6,740 nucleotides of DNA from Candidatus Aminicenantota bacterium (GTDB lineage Bacteria; Acidobacteriota; Aminicenantia; Aminicenantales; Aminicenantaceae), in NCBI GenBank assembly GCA_030620655.1, contig JAUXEH010000154.1, positions 1 to 6,740 on the forward strand. The letters run 5' to 3'. Below are positions 1-6,295 of this stretch, piece after piece; position 1 is the stretch's first letter; every line of letters begins with the position of its first letter. Made by a program: the position numbers and the translations under genes. The notes below the pieces were generated by a model. It was not told where the DNA came from. It did no database searches and saw only the letters and a program-made list of their open reading frames with translations.

Positions 1-71
1 CACTGATCAAGCCCTGACCCCATGCTTTGTGTCAACCTATAATCACTGATCAAGCCCTGACCCCATACTTT
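1..71. repeat. Two 28-bp direct repeats, 43-bp period
   Basis: Positions 1-28 and 44-71 match at 27 of 28 bases (G24 against A67), separated by 15 bases. The shared core starts CACTGATCAAGCC and continues CTGACCCCAT. The first copy touches the window edge, so more copies may lie to the left. The unit is non-coding and sits just upstream of the AbiE promoter. From memory, related TGATCAAGC-CTGACCCC words occur as dispersed intergenic repeats, some near REP-associated transposases; that link is inference only. Two copies with a 15-base spacer do not make a CRISPR array. Confidence 0.8.
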
Positions 72-101
72 CAGGGCAGGCACCAATAAGTAAAGAAAGC
101 C

Positions 102-130
102 TTGACTATTGCCCCTTTGTTGTATAGTAT
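102..130 (+). promoter_or_regulatory. Likely sigma70-type promoter of the abiE operon
   Basis: TTGACT at 102-107 matches the -35 consensus in five of six bases. A 17-base spacer leads to TAGTAT at 125-130; TATAGT at 123-128 is an alternative -10 with a 15-base spacer. The start codon lies at 178, leaving a short leader. The -10 region lies inside the left arm of the inverted repeat at 124-154, so a protein bound there would block RNA polymerase. Confidence 0.55.
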
Positions 131-154
131 GTCCACGTTTCATGGACATACTAT
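124..154. promoter_or_regulatory. Perfect inverted repeat, probable AbiEi operator
   Basis: ATAGTATGTCCA (124-135) is mirrored exactly by TGGACATACTAT (143-154) around a 7-base centre, giving a 31-bp dyad that overlaps the promoter -10 region and the likely transcription start. AbiEi antitoxins are known to repress their own operon by binding inverted repeats upstream of it, so this is the natural binding site. An RNA hairpin is possible, but no T-run follows and the site is upstream of the first gene, so a terminator role is unlikely. Confidence 0.75.
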
Positions 155-177
155 GATTTTAATTGAGGTGAAATTCG

Positions 178-831
178 TTGAACGCCATTGCGCAGATGCG
201 ACGGAACATCGGCGGCGAGGTATTTGACTATCAGGTTCTGCTTGACGTGTTAGCAGAATACCGCAAGCCTCGGGATAGAATTACCAGACTGCTGGCCGGA
301 GGGGTGATCGTGAGGGTCAAGAAGGGACTGTACTGTTTCGGTGAGCCCTTTCGCAGGGAACCGCTCAGCCGCGAATATCTGGCCAACCTGATCTATGGGC
401 CGTCGTATGTCAGCCTAGAGTATGCCCTGAGCCATCATGGTCTGATCCCGGAGCGAGTGGAGACCGTCACCTCGGTGACCACCCGCCGTTCGCGTGATTT
501 CGACACGCCCTTTGGTACCTTTTCCTACCGCATGCTCACCGGCCCCCGTTATGCCCTAGGGGCCATCCTCGAAACGGTCGGCAAGACGTCTTTCCTGGTG
601 GCCTCCCCCGAAAAGGCGTTGGCGGACAAGGTCTGGACTGACAAGCGGTTCAGCGGACTCCGCTTATCCGATTATGATGCATATCTGTCCGACGATCTTC
701 GCATCGATCGAGAAGCCCTCAGCAGGTTTGACTGCTCCCGATTGCAGGTCATCGCCACGGCATATCATTCGGCCAAGATCAGCAACCTGGTTCGGTACTT
801 GAAGCGCTTTAAGGAGGCTCCTCATGCATGA
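178..831 (+). CDS. abiEi: AbiEi-family antitoxin / autorepressor
   Basis: This 217-residue protein is the antitoxin half of a type IV AbiE module. The N-terminus (about residues 15-55) has the winged-helix pattern of the family, ending in a VRVKKGLYCF-like wing. Residues 77-120 carry the typical YVSLEYALSHHGLIPE stretch followed by VTSVTTRR and a GTFSYRML segment, and ASPEKALADKVW lies at 142-153. Translation starts at TTG 178, placed by GAGGTG at 165-170 with 7 bases of spacing. The last 8 bases overlap the toxin gene, and the toxin's ribosome site lies inside this gene. Known family behaviour is to counter AbiEii without needing a stable complex and to repress the shared promoter; the perfect dyad at 124-154 fits that. 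The assignment rests on recognised motifs and on the partner gene. No truncation is seen. Confidence 0.9.
   Translation: MNAIAQMRRNIGGEVFDYQVLLDVLAEYRKPRDRITRLLAGGVIVRVKKGLYCFGEPFRREPLSREYLANLIYGPSYVSLEYALSHHGLIPERVETVTSVTTRRSRDFDTPFGTFSYRMLTGPRYALGAILETVGKTSFLVASPEKALADKVWTDKRFSGLRLSDYDAYLSDDLRIDREALSRFDCSRLQVIATAYHSAKISNLVRYLKRFKEAPHA
811..817 (+). promoter_or_regulatory. Strong ribosome binding site for the toxin gene
   Basis: AAGGAGG lies 6 bases before ATG 824, within the final codons of the antitoxin gene. It fixes the toxin start and predicts translational coupling, with ribosomes finishing the antitoxin at the TGA of 829-831. Confidence 0.8.
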
Positions 832-1690
832 CGCAATCCGCAGCATGCTGGACCGCTACGAATGCCGGAGCCGCGACGAATATGTCAACGCCCTCAGGGA
901 AATCCTGCAGGATGTGGCTCTGCTCGGGCTTTGGCGTTCCAAGTTCTTCGAGCATGCTGCTTTCTATGGCGGCACCGCGCTTCGGGTCTTGCATGGACTG
1001 GATCGGTACTCCGAGGACTTGGACTTCTCGCTGCTCAAGCCCGATCAGTCGTTCTCGCTGAGGGCCTATGGAGATGCGCTGCTGCGAGAAATCAGCAGCT
1101 TCGGATTCCACGTAGAGTTTGAAAGCCGCCGGAAGACGAAGGCAAGCGCGATTGAATCAGCGTTTCTGAAGACCAACACATACAGGCAGTTGATCCTGAT
1201 TGAAACCTCCCAGGAGCTGCTCCGCGATCTGCATCCCGCCAAGAATCTCAAAATCAGGCTCGAAGTGGACACCGACCCACCAGGCGGATTCGAAACGGAA
1301 ACTCAGTACGTTCTGCAGCCCATTCCCTTTTCCGTTCGCGTCTATAGCTTGCCGGACCTTTTCGCCGGGAAGCTCCACGCGATCCTTTGCCGGAAGTGGA
1401 AGACGCGTGTGAAGGGACGTGACTGGTACGACCTGGTATGGTATGCGGGCAGGTATCCAAAGGTTCGGATCAGCCACCTCGAATCCAGGATGCGTCAGTC
1501 CGGCGATTACCGGGATGACGAACCGCTGACTCCGGACAGACTCCAGCACCTCCTGCGGCAAGCCGTAGAGGACCTCGATGTGGAACAAGCGCGCCGGGGT
1601 GTCGCCCCCTTCATTGTGGACCAGAGTGCCCTGGACGTATGGTCGCAGGATTTTTTCAGGCAGATCATCCCTCGAATCATATCGATCTAA
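824..1690 (+). CDS. abiEii: AbiEii-family nucleotidyltransferase toxin
   Basis: This 288-residue protein has the nucleotidyltransferase-like toxin fold of AbiEii (PF08843 type). Visible motifs, in order, are GGTALR at 49-54; RYSEDLDFSL at 61-70, with the two metal-binding acidic residues D65 and D67; a third acidic position around E147-V-D149 after the basic strand KIRL; K183 in AGKLHAILCR; and R199-D200-x-x-D203 in KGRDWYDLVWY, the family's motif IV. All four conserved motifs are present, so the enzyme looks intact. AbiEii-type toxins transfer nucleotides to target RNAs (tRNA acceptor ends for related mycobacterial MenT proteins), which halts growth during phage infection or stress; the substrate here cannot be read from sequence. 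The start ATG overlaps the antitoxin stop by 8 nt behind a strong AAGGAGG. No clear terminator follows the TAA at 1688-1690. Confidence 0.93.
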   Translation: MHDAIRSMLDRYECRSRDEYVNALREILQDVALLGLWRSKFFEHAAFYGGTALRVLHGLDRYSEDLDFSLLKPDQSFSLRAYGDALLREISSFGFHVEFESRRKTKASAIESAFLKTNTYRQLILIETSQELLRDLHPAKNLKIRLEVDTDPPGGFETETQYVLQPIPFSVRVYSLPDLFAGKLHAILCRKWKTRVKGRDWYDLVWYAGRYPKVRISHLESRMRQSGDYRDDEPLTPDRLQHLLRQAVEDLDVEQARRGVAPFIVDQSALDVWSQDFFRQIIPRIISI

Positions 1691-1800
1691 TGCACGTTGA
1701 AAATCGGATCAATGAGCACGAAATCGAACCATTCACGATAAACAGTTGAATTCTCAGCTTTAGGACAGATTTTCCTTCAGGATCAGCAGAGACCTTCCTT

Positions 1801-1872
1801 ACAAATGTTCTTTTATTTTTACTTTATGTTAATTTTACCTGACATTATGTTTTATTTATCTTACATTATGTT
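1801..1872. repeat. Four short dyads phased at 21 bp (probable operator array)
   Basis: ATGTT begins at 1805, 1826, 1847 and 1868, exactly 21 bp apart each time. The third and fourth occurrences lie in identical decamers ACATTATGTT (1842-1851, 1863-1872), the second in ACTTTATGTT (1821-1830), and the first in the shorter ACAAATGTT (1801-1809). ACAT-T-ATGT is itself a small palindrome, so each copy can be read as a half-turn dyad, all on the same face of the helix two turns apart. TTACA recurs once more in phase at 1882. The array overlaps the likely promoter of the next operon, whose second gene is an XRE repressor. The rest of the intergenic stretch, 1691-1800, shows no gene or clear hairpin. 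Confidence 0.7.
1839..1867 (+). promoter_or_regulatory. Possible promoter of the membrane protein/XRE/transglutaminase operon
   Basis: CTGACA at 1839-1844 (five of six -35 bases) and TACATT at 1862-1867 (four of six -10 bases) are separated by 17 bases. Both hexamers overlap copies of the 21-bp phased dyads, the arrangement expected for repression by steric block. The start codon is at 1921. The AT-rich surroundings allow other choices. Confidence 0.4.
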
Positions 1873-1910
1873 TGAAATACATTACAGATAAGGTCAAAAA
1901 TTAATCCATT

Positions 1911-1915
1911 GGAGG
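1911..1915 (+). promoter_or_regulatory. Ribosome binding site that fixes the start at 1921
   Basis: GGAGG is followed by 5 bases and ATG 1921. An in-frame TTG at 1909 would place the start codon on top of this site, so the four extra residues it would add are rejected. Confidence 0.75.
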
Positions 1916-1920
1916 TCAAA

Positions 1921-2382
1921 ATGACACAGTTAAAGAAAAGAGCGATCTGGATCCTCTTGATATGGAGTCTCGCTCTGGCAGCCATGTTTGTGGTTTTCTT
2001 TTCAGGAGGCGGACCAGCATCTTTTTTAGAGGGCGATCAGAAAGTCACCCAAACCCGCGTGGCTCTCACAGCGGGTTTTCTGCTGTATTTTATAATGATG
2101 ACCCTGACCCGCATGCGGACTAAAGGAAAGATTATACTGGATGAGCGGGACGAGCAGATATCCCGGCGGGCCTATGCCATAGGCTTTCACACCGTGCTGT
2201 ATTATACCTTTGTATCCGGCGCTTTTTTGTACTGGCTCTACAAGATCCACCTGGATGTTGTTTCCATGCCGGTGGGATGGGCGTGGATACTGGCCACCTC
2301 CAGCATGTGTGTGGGATTTATTTCCAATGCGGCAGCTACCCTGATCATCGACGCAAGGATGGGCGGAAATGGCCAAAGCTGA
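1921..2382 (+). CDS. Four-helix integral membrane protein, DUF2178-like
   Basis: A 153-residue inner-membrane protein of unknown function. Hydrophobic segments lie at about residues 8-27, 47-62, 86-107 and 119-143. Between helices 2 and 3 is a charged cytoplasmic-looking stretch with IILDERDEQISRRA (71-84), the DERDE signature I associate with DUF2178 proteins, which are often encoded next to small XRE regulators. The gene overlaps the XRE gene by 14 nt and is first in the operon, behind the 21-bp phased dyads. By analogy with membrane protein/repressor pairs such as SdpI/SdpR, it could sense a signal and control the repressor; this is inference, and the families are different. No catalytic residues are evident. 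The start is ATG 1921. Confidence 0.8.
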   Translation: MTQLKKRAIWILLIWSLALAAMFVVFFSGGGPASFLEGDQKVTQTRVALTAGFLLYFIMMTLTRMRTKGKIILDERDEQISRRAYAIGFHTVLYYTFVSGAFLYWLYKIHLDVVSMPVGWAWILATSSMCVGFISNAAATLIIDARMGGNGQS

Positions 2383-2581
2383 AATAAAAAACCGGGTCAG
2401 AAAATTGAGGTTTGACAACCACGAGATGACGCAGCAGGAACTGGCCGACCGGGCCGCATGCACCCGTCAAACCATAATTGCTCTGGAGCAGGGAAAATAT
2501 GTACCTTCGCTGGCGCTGGCATTCCGGATCGCACGCGTTTTTAGTGTCTCTGTGGACGAAGTGTTTGAATACCGGGAATAG
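2369..2581 (+). CDS. Small XRE/Cro-type HTH transcriptional regulator
   Basis: The 70-residue protein is almost entirely one helix-turn-helix domain. MTQQELADRA (20-29) forms the first HTH helix, and CTRQTIIALEQGKYVPSL (31-48) gives the recognition helix and the family's E-x-G-x-x-x-PSL ending. ALAFRIARVFSVSVDEVFEY closes the fold. This matches the compact regulators of the YgzD/YozG-like group. Its ATG lies inside the end of the membrane-protein gene (14-nt overlap), with only a weak purine site upstream (AAGGA at 2355-2359), so translation is probably coupled. It probably binds the phased dyads at 1801-1872 and controls its own operon, including the transglutaminase 10 nt downstream; the binding site is inferred from position only. 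Confidence 0.9.
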   Translation: MAKAEIKNRVRKLRFDNHEMTQQELADRAACTRQTIIALEQGKYVPSLALAFRIARVFSVSVDEVFEYRE

Positions 2582-2591
2582 GACTCTGACC

Positions 2592-5500
2592 ATGAACGCG
2601 ATAAAACTAGCTGTCTTTTTACTGCTCCTGCTGTTGTTTCTAACCATCTCATCTTTTCCCCAGGCAGATCAGGAGCAAAAATTCTTTTATGCCATCGAGT
2701 CCCAGGGAATCATATGCGGTTATTCGGAGTTCAGCCTCCAAAAACAAAGAAAAGCCGGACAAAAGTTTCTGGTGCTGGATCACAAGCTCTTGCTGCAGCA
2801 ATCTGCCATGGGCACCTCATTCACAACGGAATTTTTTACAAAAATCCACCTCGACCCAGTGACCGGGCATTTCTTTTTTCAGGAATCGAGAATCGAACAG
2901 GGCTCCCTGAAACTGGAATCAAAAATAGTCATCGAAGGCCAGACCGCATATATCCATTCCGGACAGAAGGGACAGATCAGAAAAGTTGAACTCCCTCCGG
3001 ATGTACTGCTCGAAAATCCCTTGTATTTTCCGCACCTTATCCATGATTTTAAGGGAAAAAGCCCTCACGCAAAAAAATACCAGACATTTGACCCGAGGGG
3101 CGAAGCAGTCCATGAGGTGACTTACACCAAGCTGGCCGAAGAAAAGATCAATCTGATGAAGCGAGAGTACCATGCCGTTATTTTGGACAGATTGAATCAT
3201 GTTACCGGGGAGAAGCTCAGGATATGGATAAATTCCGAAAATGCCCTCCTGCTTAAAATCAAGCGGCACATACACAGTCTATTCTTAGCCGACGCTGCCA
3301 TAAAAGAAAATCTTCAGCAGGTAAATATTGACGATCGGATCATCACCAAGACCGGAGTGAACATTGGAGACTATAAGGCCATTTCCTTCATGAAGGTTAA
3401 GAGTACACTCGAACCGGTCGGCAACTGGATCACTGTGGAGAGCCTCAATGTCCCCGGCCAGAGCTTTCAAGGCACGGTCGAAAATAACCGGATCCAAGGT
3501 ATTTTCGAGATCAGGCACATTAAATACGGTGGTCAAAATGCCCCGGCCTTCCCCCGGGATTATAGCCAGAACAAAGCTCTGTACAAGTACCTGGAACCGG
3601 AATATGAAATCGAATCCCATGATCCTGTTCTCCGGGAGCAGGCCGAGAAGATCACACAGGATGCAAAAGACTCCTGGGATGCCGTGCAGCGTCTAAGCCA
3701 ATGGGTGGATGCAGAGATCTCCTATGAGGTGCCCGGTGGAGTGACAGCACGGAATACCTATGACCAGAGATTGGGAGAGTGTGGCGCCCATTCACGCCTC
3801 CTGGCAGCATTCTGCCGGGCTGTCGGTATCCCGGCACGAGTTGTCTGGGGATGCATGTTTATCCCGGGCCGAGAAGGGGGATTCGGGCAGCACGCATGGA
3901 ATGAAGTGTACATGGGAGAAGCAGGCTGGCTCCCTATTGATGCCACGGCCAAAGAAAATAGCTTCGTGGATTCAAGTCACATACGGCTGGGCGAACTGGC
4001 ATCCCAGAGCACGGCTCTTAATCCTGAAAAAATGGAGATTTTGGATTTTAAAGCCGGAGCGGAAGCCATGGGGAGGTCCGATGGATCTGAAGCCGGCGAT
4101 ACGTATTCCCCCTATCTGGGCAAATACCGGGGTGCGAAGGGCTCCTTTGAAATACTCTTCCGGAACGGCGGCCTGGCCGTGGATATCCCCGGAAAAATGA
4201 TCTTTCAGCTCAACGAACCCGATGGAAAGGGACGCTGGTATTTTAAGATTATGCCTCAGGCGCACATTCGCTTTGAACGGAACCGTTCCGGACAGGTGGC
4301 AAGTGCCGATCTCTATTCCAGCAAGCGGCTGCCAAAAAAACCGGAACCCGTGGAATATGAGGATAATATTCCCCTAAAATATCGGCCTTACCTTGGGAAA
4401 TACCGTATTCCCATGCGGCAGATGGATTATACCGTCGTGTTCAGGGAAAACAACCTGGCAGTCCACGATCCGACCGAGGGAATCATCCCGCTCACCGGAC
4501 CGGATTCAGAGGGAATGTGGTCCGATCCGTCCCATCGCAACCACATTTCCTTTGCCAAGGATGACAGGGGGCTTGTTAAAGCCATGATCGTTCACAGCAT
4601 AGAAAAACTGGACAAGATCGTCCCGAATATATCCATTCTCCCTTCGCTACTCCCGCCGCTGCCGGGCTTTCCAGCTGCGGTACTCCTCCTTGCTGCGGAA
4701 GGGAGGAAAATGGTGCGGCAAGATCTTATAGGAAGTGTCGGCCAGCGGGGCCGGGTGGGAGGGGATATGGGCCGCCATCCGGGCCTTGATCTCCTGGTAC
4801 TCGGGCCGGCCGGCCAGGTTGGTCCACTCTTCGGGATCGCTGCGGTGGTCGTAAAGCTCCTCGCTGTCGTCGATGTAGCGGGTGTAGCGCCAGTCCTCGG
4901 TCCTGACCGAGAATTCGGAGAAATCATAGGTGGTTATGGCCGGATGGTCCCAGGAGGCTTCAGGATCGCGCAGCAGCGGGACCAGGCTGTGCCCGTCCAG
5001 GTCAGGCTTACCCGGCAGGCCGCACAGCTCGACCAGCGTGGGGAATATGTCCACCAGCGAGGTCACCCTCAGGCAGGGCGCACCCGGGACCGAGCATTCA
5101 GCCAGCCCCTTGATGCCCTCTGGCACCTTGAACATCATCACCGTGCGCACCACGTTCTCCCAGAGACCGAACTTGCGCCAGTGCTCCTTCTCGCCCAGCT
5201 GCCAGCCGTGGTCCGACCACAGCACCACGATGGTGTTGTGGGCAGAGGGGCTCTGCGCCAGCGCATCCAGGAGCCTGCCCACCAGGGCGTCGGCATAGGC
5301 AATCGAAGCCAGATATCCCTGCACCGCCGGCCTCCACTGCCCGGCCGCCAGGACATGTTTGTGATATCCGCCTCCCCGGTATGCGATCTCCCGTGCCCTC
5401 TCGCCCACATCGTTCAGGTCGTCCTCGAGTATCTTGGGCAGCTGCACGGATTCCAGCGGGAACATGTCGAAGTACTTCTGCGGCACATACCAGGGGACGT

Positions 5501-5933
5501 GCGGCCGGTAGATGCCGCAGGCCAGGAAGAACGGCCGTTCGTGCGGGCGCTGCAGCTGGCGGATCACCCAGTCCACCGACTTGAAATCGCCCGTCTCCTC
5601 GTCCGGGATCTCGAGCGGCGCCCAGTCGAAATCCGTGTACATGTTCTCGAACATGGGCATGTTCACGGTCTCACCGCGTCTGGGATAGAAATAGCGGGGC
5701 ATGTGCCGCTCCTTGGAGGGGAAATAATCGTCCCAGGACTGTGGATCCGGCATATTGTTGTGGAAGATCTTGCCGGCCCCTCCCGACCAGTAGCCGTTCA
5801 GGGAGAAATACTTCGGCAGGGTCACAGCCTCCGGCAGCACCTCCCGCCAGACCTGATAGTTGGAATACAGGCCGGAGGTGTAGCAGTGCTGCCCGGTCAT
5901 GAGGGCCGTACGCGAGGGATTGCAGGCCGGTGA
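2592..5933 (+). CDS. Exported transglutaminase-like protein, stop lost; frame runs on antisense
   Basis: The recognisable protein spans residues 1-676 (2592-4619). An N-terminal signal peptide (MNAIKLAVFLLLLLLFL) precedes a long beta-rich region (about 30-320) that resembles DUF3108-like domains only in general pattern. A transglutaminase core follows, with RLGECGAHSRLLAAFCRAVG carrying catalytic C397, GIPAR after it, H434 in QHAWNEVY and D450 in GWLPID, so the Cys-His-Asp triad is complete. Two DUF3471-like modules follow, each opening with PYLGKYR (about 505-582 and 597-676). It is probably a periplasmic or surface enzyme acting on amide bonds (crosslinking or proteolysis); the substrate is unknown. 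ATG 2592 is chosen over in-frame upstream codons because it begins the signal peptide and follows AGGA (2580-2583), 10 nt after the XRE stop. After residue 676 there is no stop until 5931-5933, and the remaining 437 residues are antisense to the sulfatase gene and resemble no domain. The natural end was probably near 4620. Confidence 0.75.
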   Translation: MNAIKLAVFLLLLLLFLTISSFPQADQEQKFFYAIESQGIICGYSEFSLQKQRKAGQKFLVLDHKLLLQQSAMGTSFTTEFFTKIHLDPVTGHFFFQESRIEQGSLKLESKIVIEGQTAYIHSGQKGQIRKVELPPDVLLENPLYFPHLIHDFKGKSPHAKKYQTFDPRGEAVHEVTYTKLAEEKINLMKREYHAVILDRLNHVTGEKLRIWINSENALLLKIKRHIHSLFLADAAIKENLQQVNIDDRIITKTGVNIGDYKAISFMKVKSTLEPVGNWITVESLNVPGQSFQGTVENNRIQGIFEIRHIKYGGQNAPAFPRDYSQNKALYKYLEPEYEIESHDPVLREQAEKITQDAKDSWDAVQRLSQWVDAEISYEVPGGVTARNTYDQRLGECGAHSRLLAAFCRAVGIPARVVWGCMFIPGREGGFGQHAWNEVYMGEAGWLPIDATAKENSFVDSSHIRLGELASQSTALNPEKMEILDFKAGAEAMGRSDGSEAGDTYSPYLGKYRGAKGSFEILFRNGGLAVDIPGKMIFQLNEPDGKGRWYFKIMPQAHIRFERNRSGQVASADLYSSKRLPKKPEPVEYEDNIPLKYRPYLGKYRIPMRQMDYTVVFRENNLAVHDPTEGIIPLTGPDSEGMWSDPSHRNHISFAKDDRGLVKAMIVHSIEKLDKIVPNISILPSLLPPLPGFPAAVLLLAAEGRKMVRQDLIGSVGQRGRVGGDMGRHPGLDLLVLGPAGQVGPLFGIAAVVVKLLAVVDVAGVAPVLGPDREFGEIIGGYGRMVPGGFRIAQQRDQAVPVQVRLTRQAAQLDQRGEYVHQRGHPQAGRTRDRAFSQPLDALWHLEHHHRAHHVLPETELAPVLLLAQLPAVVRPQHHDGVVGRGALRQRIQEPAHQGVGIGNRSQISLHRRPPLPGRQDMFVISASPVCDLPCPLAHIVQVVLEYLGQLHGFQREHVEVLLRHIPGDVRPVDAAGQEERPFVRALQLADHPVHRLEIARLLVRDLERRPVEIRVHVLEHGHVHGLTASGIEIAGHVPLLGGEIIVPGLWIRHIVVEDLAGPSRPVAVQGEILRQGHSLRQHLPPDLIVGIQAGGVAVLPGHEGRTRGIAGR
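4620..5933 (+). other. Antisense read-through tail of the transglutaminase frame
   Basis: This stretch stays open in the transglutaminase frame but lies almost wholly opposite the sulfatase gene (4647-6188). Its translation is rich in G, R, P, V and L, without domain-like pattern, which is typical of the opposite strand of a GC-rich gene. The composition switches from moderate to GC-rich close to 4620-4650, and only about 27 bases separate the end of the second DUF3471-like module from the sulfatase stop. I read it as the product of a junction that removed the original stop codon, not as a real domain. Whether the long protein is made cannot be told from sequence. Confidence 0.65.
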
Positions 5934-6188
5934 GGCACAGTAGTTGCGGGTGAAGTTGACCGCCTCTGCCGCGAATCGCTTCAGGTTCGGGGTGCGCGCC
6001 TGGGGGTGACCGGCCAGGGGTTCGATCCAGTCGTTGAGGTCGTCCACAGAGATGAACAGCACATTGGGATGCTCATGGAGTGCTCGCTCTGATGCACCTC
6101 CCCTGCCGCGGCCGCAGCCCGTGGCAGCCAGCGCGGCCGCCCCCCAGCCCAGTGTCCTGACAAATTCCCTTCTCTTCCATGTTCTCAT
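4647..6188 (-). CDS. Tat-exported lipoprotein sulfatase, iduronate-2-sulfatase-like (S1_7-like)
   Basis: This 513-residue type I sulfatase hydrolyses sulfate esters. KRREFVRTL (5-13) is a twin-arginine signal, followed by a hydrophobic stretch and ATGC with C25, a plausible lipobox, so the enzyme is probably membrane-anchored outside the cytoplasm. Metal ligands D49-D50 occur in SVDDLNDW. C89 in CNPSRTALMTG is the Cys that is oxidised to formylglycine, and R93 completes the signature. Further active-site candidates are K140 and H143 in GAGKIFH, H230 in YRPHVPW, D326-H327 in WSDHGWQLGE and K339. The same order is known from human iduronate-2-sulfatase and the S1_7 sulfatases of polysaccharide degraders. 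The natural substrate may be a sulfated glycan, but specificity cannot be read. A formylglycine-generating enzyme must act in the cytoplasm before Tat export; none is in the window. Two purine sites (AGGAGG and AGGAG) precede ATG 6188. The gene converges on the transglutaminase gene with no terminator between them. Confidence 0.95.
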   Translation of the reverse strand: MRTWKRREFVRTLGWGAAALAATGCGRGRGGASERALHEHPNVLFISVDDLNDWIEPLAGHPQARTPNLKRFAAEAVNFTRNYCASPACNPSRTALMTGQHCYTSGLYSNYQVWREVLPEAVTLPKYFSLNGYWSGGAGKIFHNNMPDPQSWDDYFPSKERHMPRYFYPRRGETVNMPMFENMYTDFDWAPLEIPDEETGDFKSVDWVIRQLQRPHERPFFLACGIYRPHVPWYVPQKYFDMFPLESVQLPKILEDDLNDVGERAREIAYRGGGYHKHVLAAGQWRPAVQGYLASIAYADALVGRLLDALAQSPSAHNTIVVLWSDHGWQLGEKEHWRKFGLWENVVRTVMMFKVPEGIKGLAECSVPGAPCLRVTSLVDIFPTLVELCGLPGKPDLDGHSLVPLLRDPEASWDHPAITTYDFSEFSVRTEDWRYTRYIDDSEELYDHRSDPEEWTNLAGRPEYQEIKARMAAHIPSHPAPLADTSYKILPHHFPPFRSKEEYRSWKARQRRE

Positions 6189-6217
6189 AGCTCTCCTGCC
6201 TCCTGATCTTTCCCTTC

Positions 6218-6246
6218 ACCTATCAAGTGCTCGGTACAATTGTCAA
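6218..6246 (-). promoter_or_regulatory. Weak candidate promoter of the sulfatase gene
   Basis: On the minus strand TTGACA (6246-6241) is a perfect -35 hexamer. The matching -10 region, around GATAGGT (6224-6218), is poor. The hexamer sits on the palindrome ACAATTGT (6236-6243), which could serve an activator or repressor. The sulfatase start codon lies 30 bases further on. Confidence 0.3.
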
Positions 6247-6295
6247 GGAGCCATTCGTTCTTGTGGAACCTGCGCGTAACAGATTCCTCAAACTG

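Noticed and set aside
1..71. CRISPR array fragment
   Set aside because: Only two repeat copies with a 15-base gap, shorter than any normal spacer, and no cas genes in the window.
1157..1588. Leftward 143-codon frame inside the toxin gene
   Set aside because: Antisense shadow of a gene with all AbiEii motifs; no recognisable domain or ribosome site.
1909..1920. TTG 1909 as start of the membrane protein
   Set aside because: It overlaps the GGAGG site that correctly positions ATG 1921.
2478..2591. Upstream in-frame start of the transglutaminase gene at 2478
   Set aside because: This part is the XRE gene in another frame; the signal peptide begins exactly at ATG 2592 behind AGGA.
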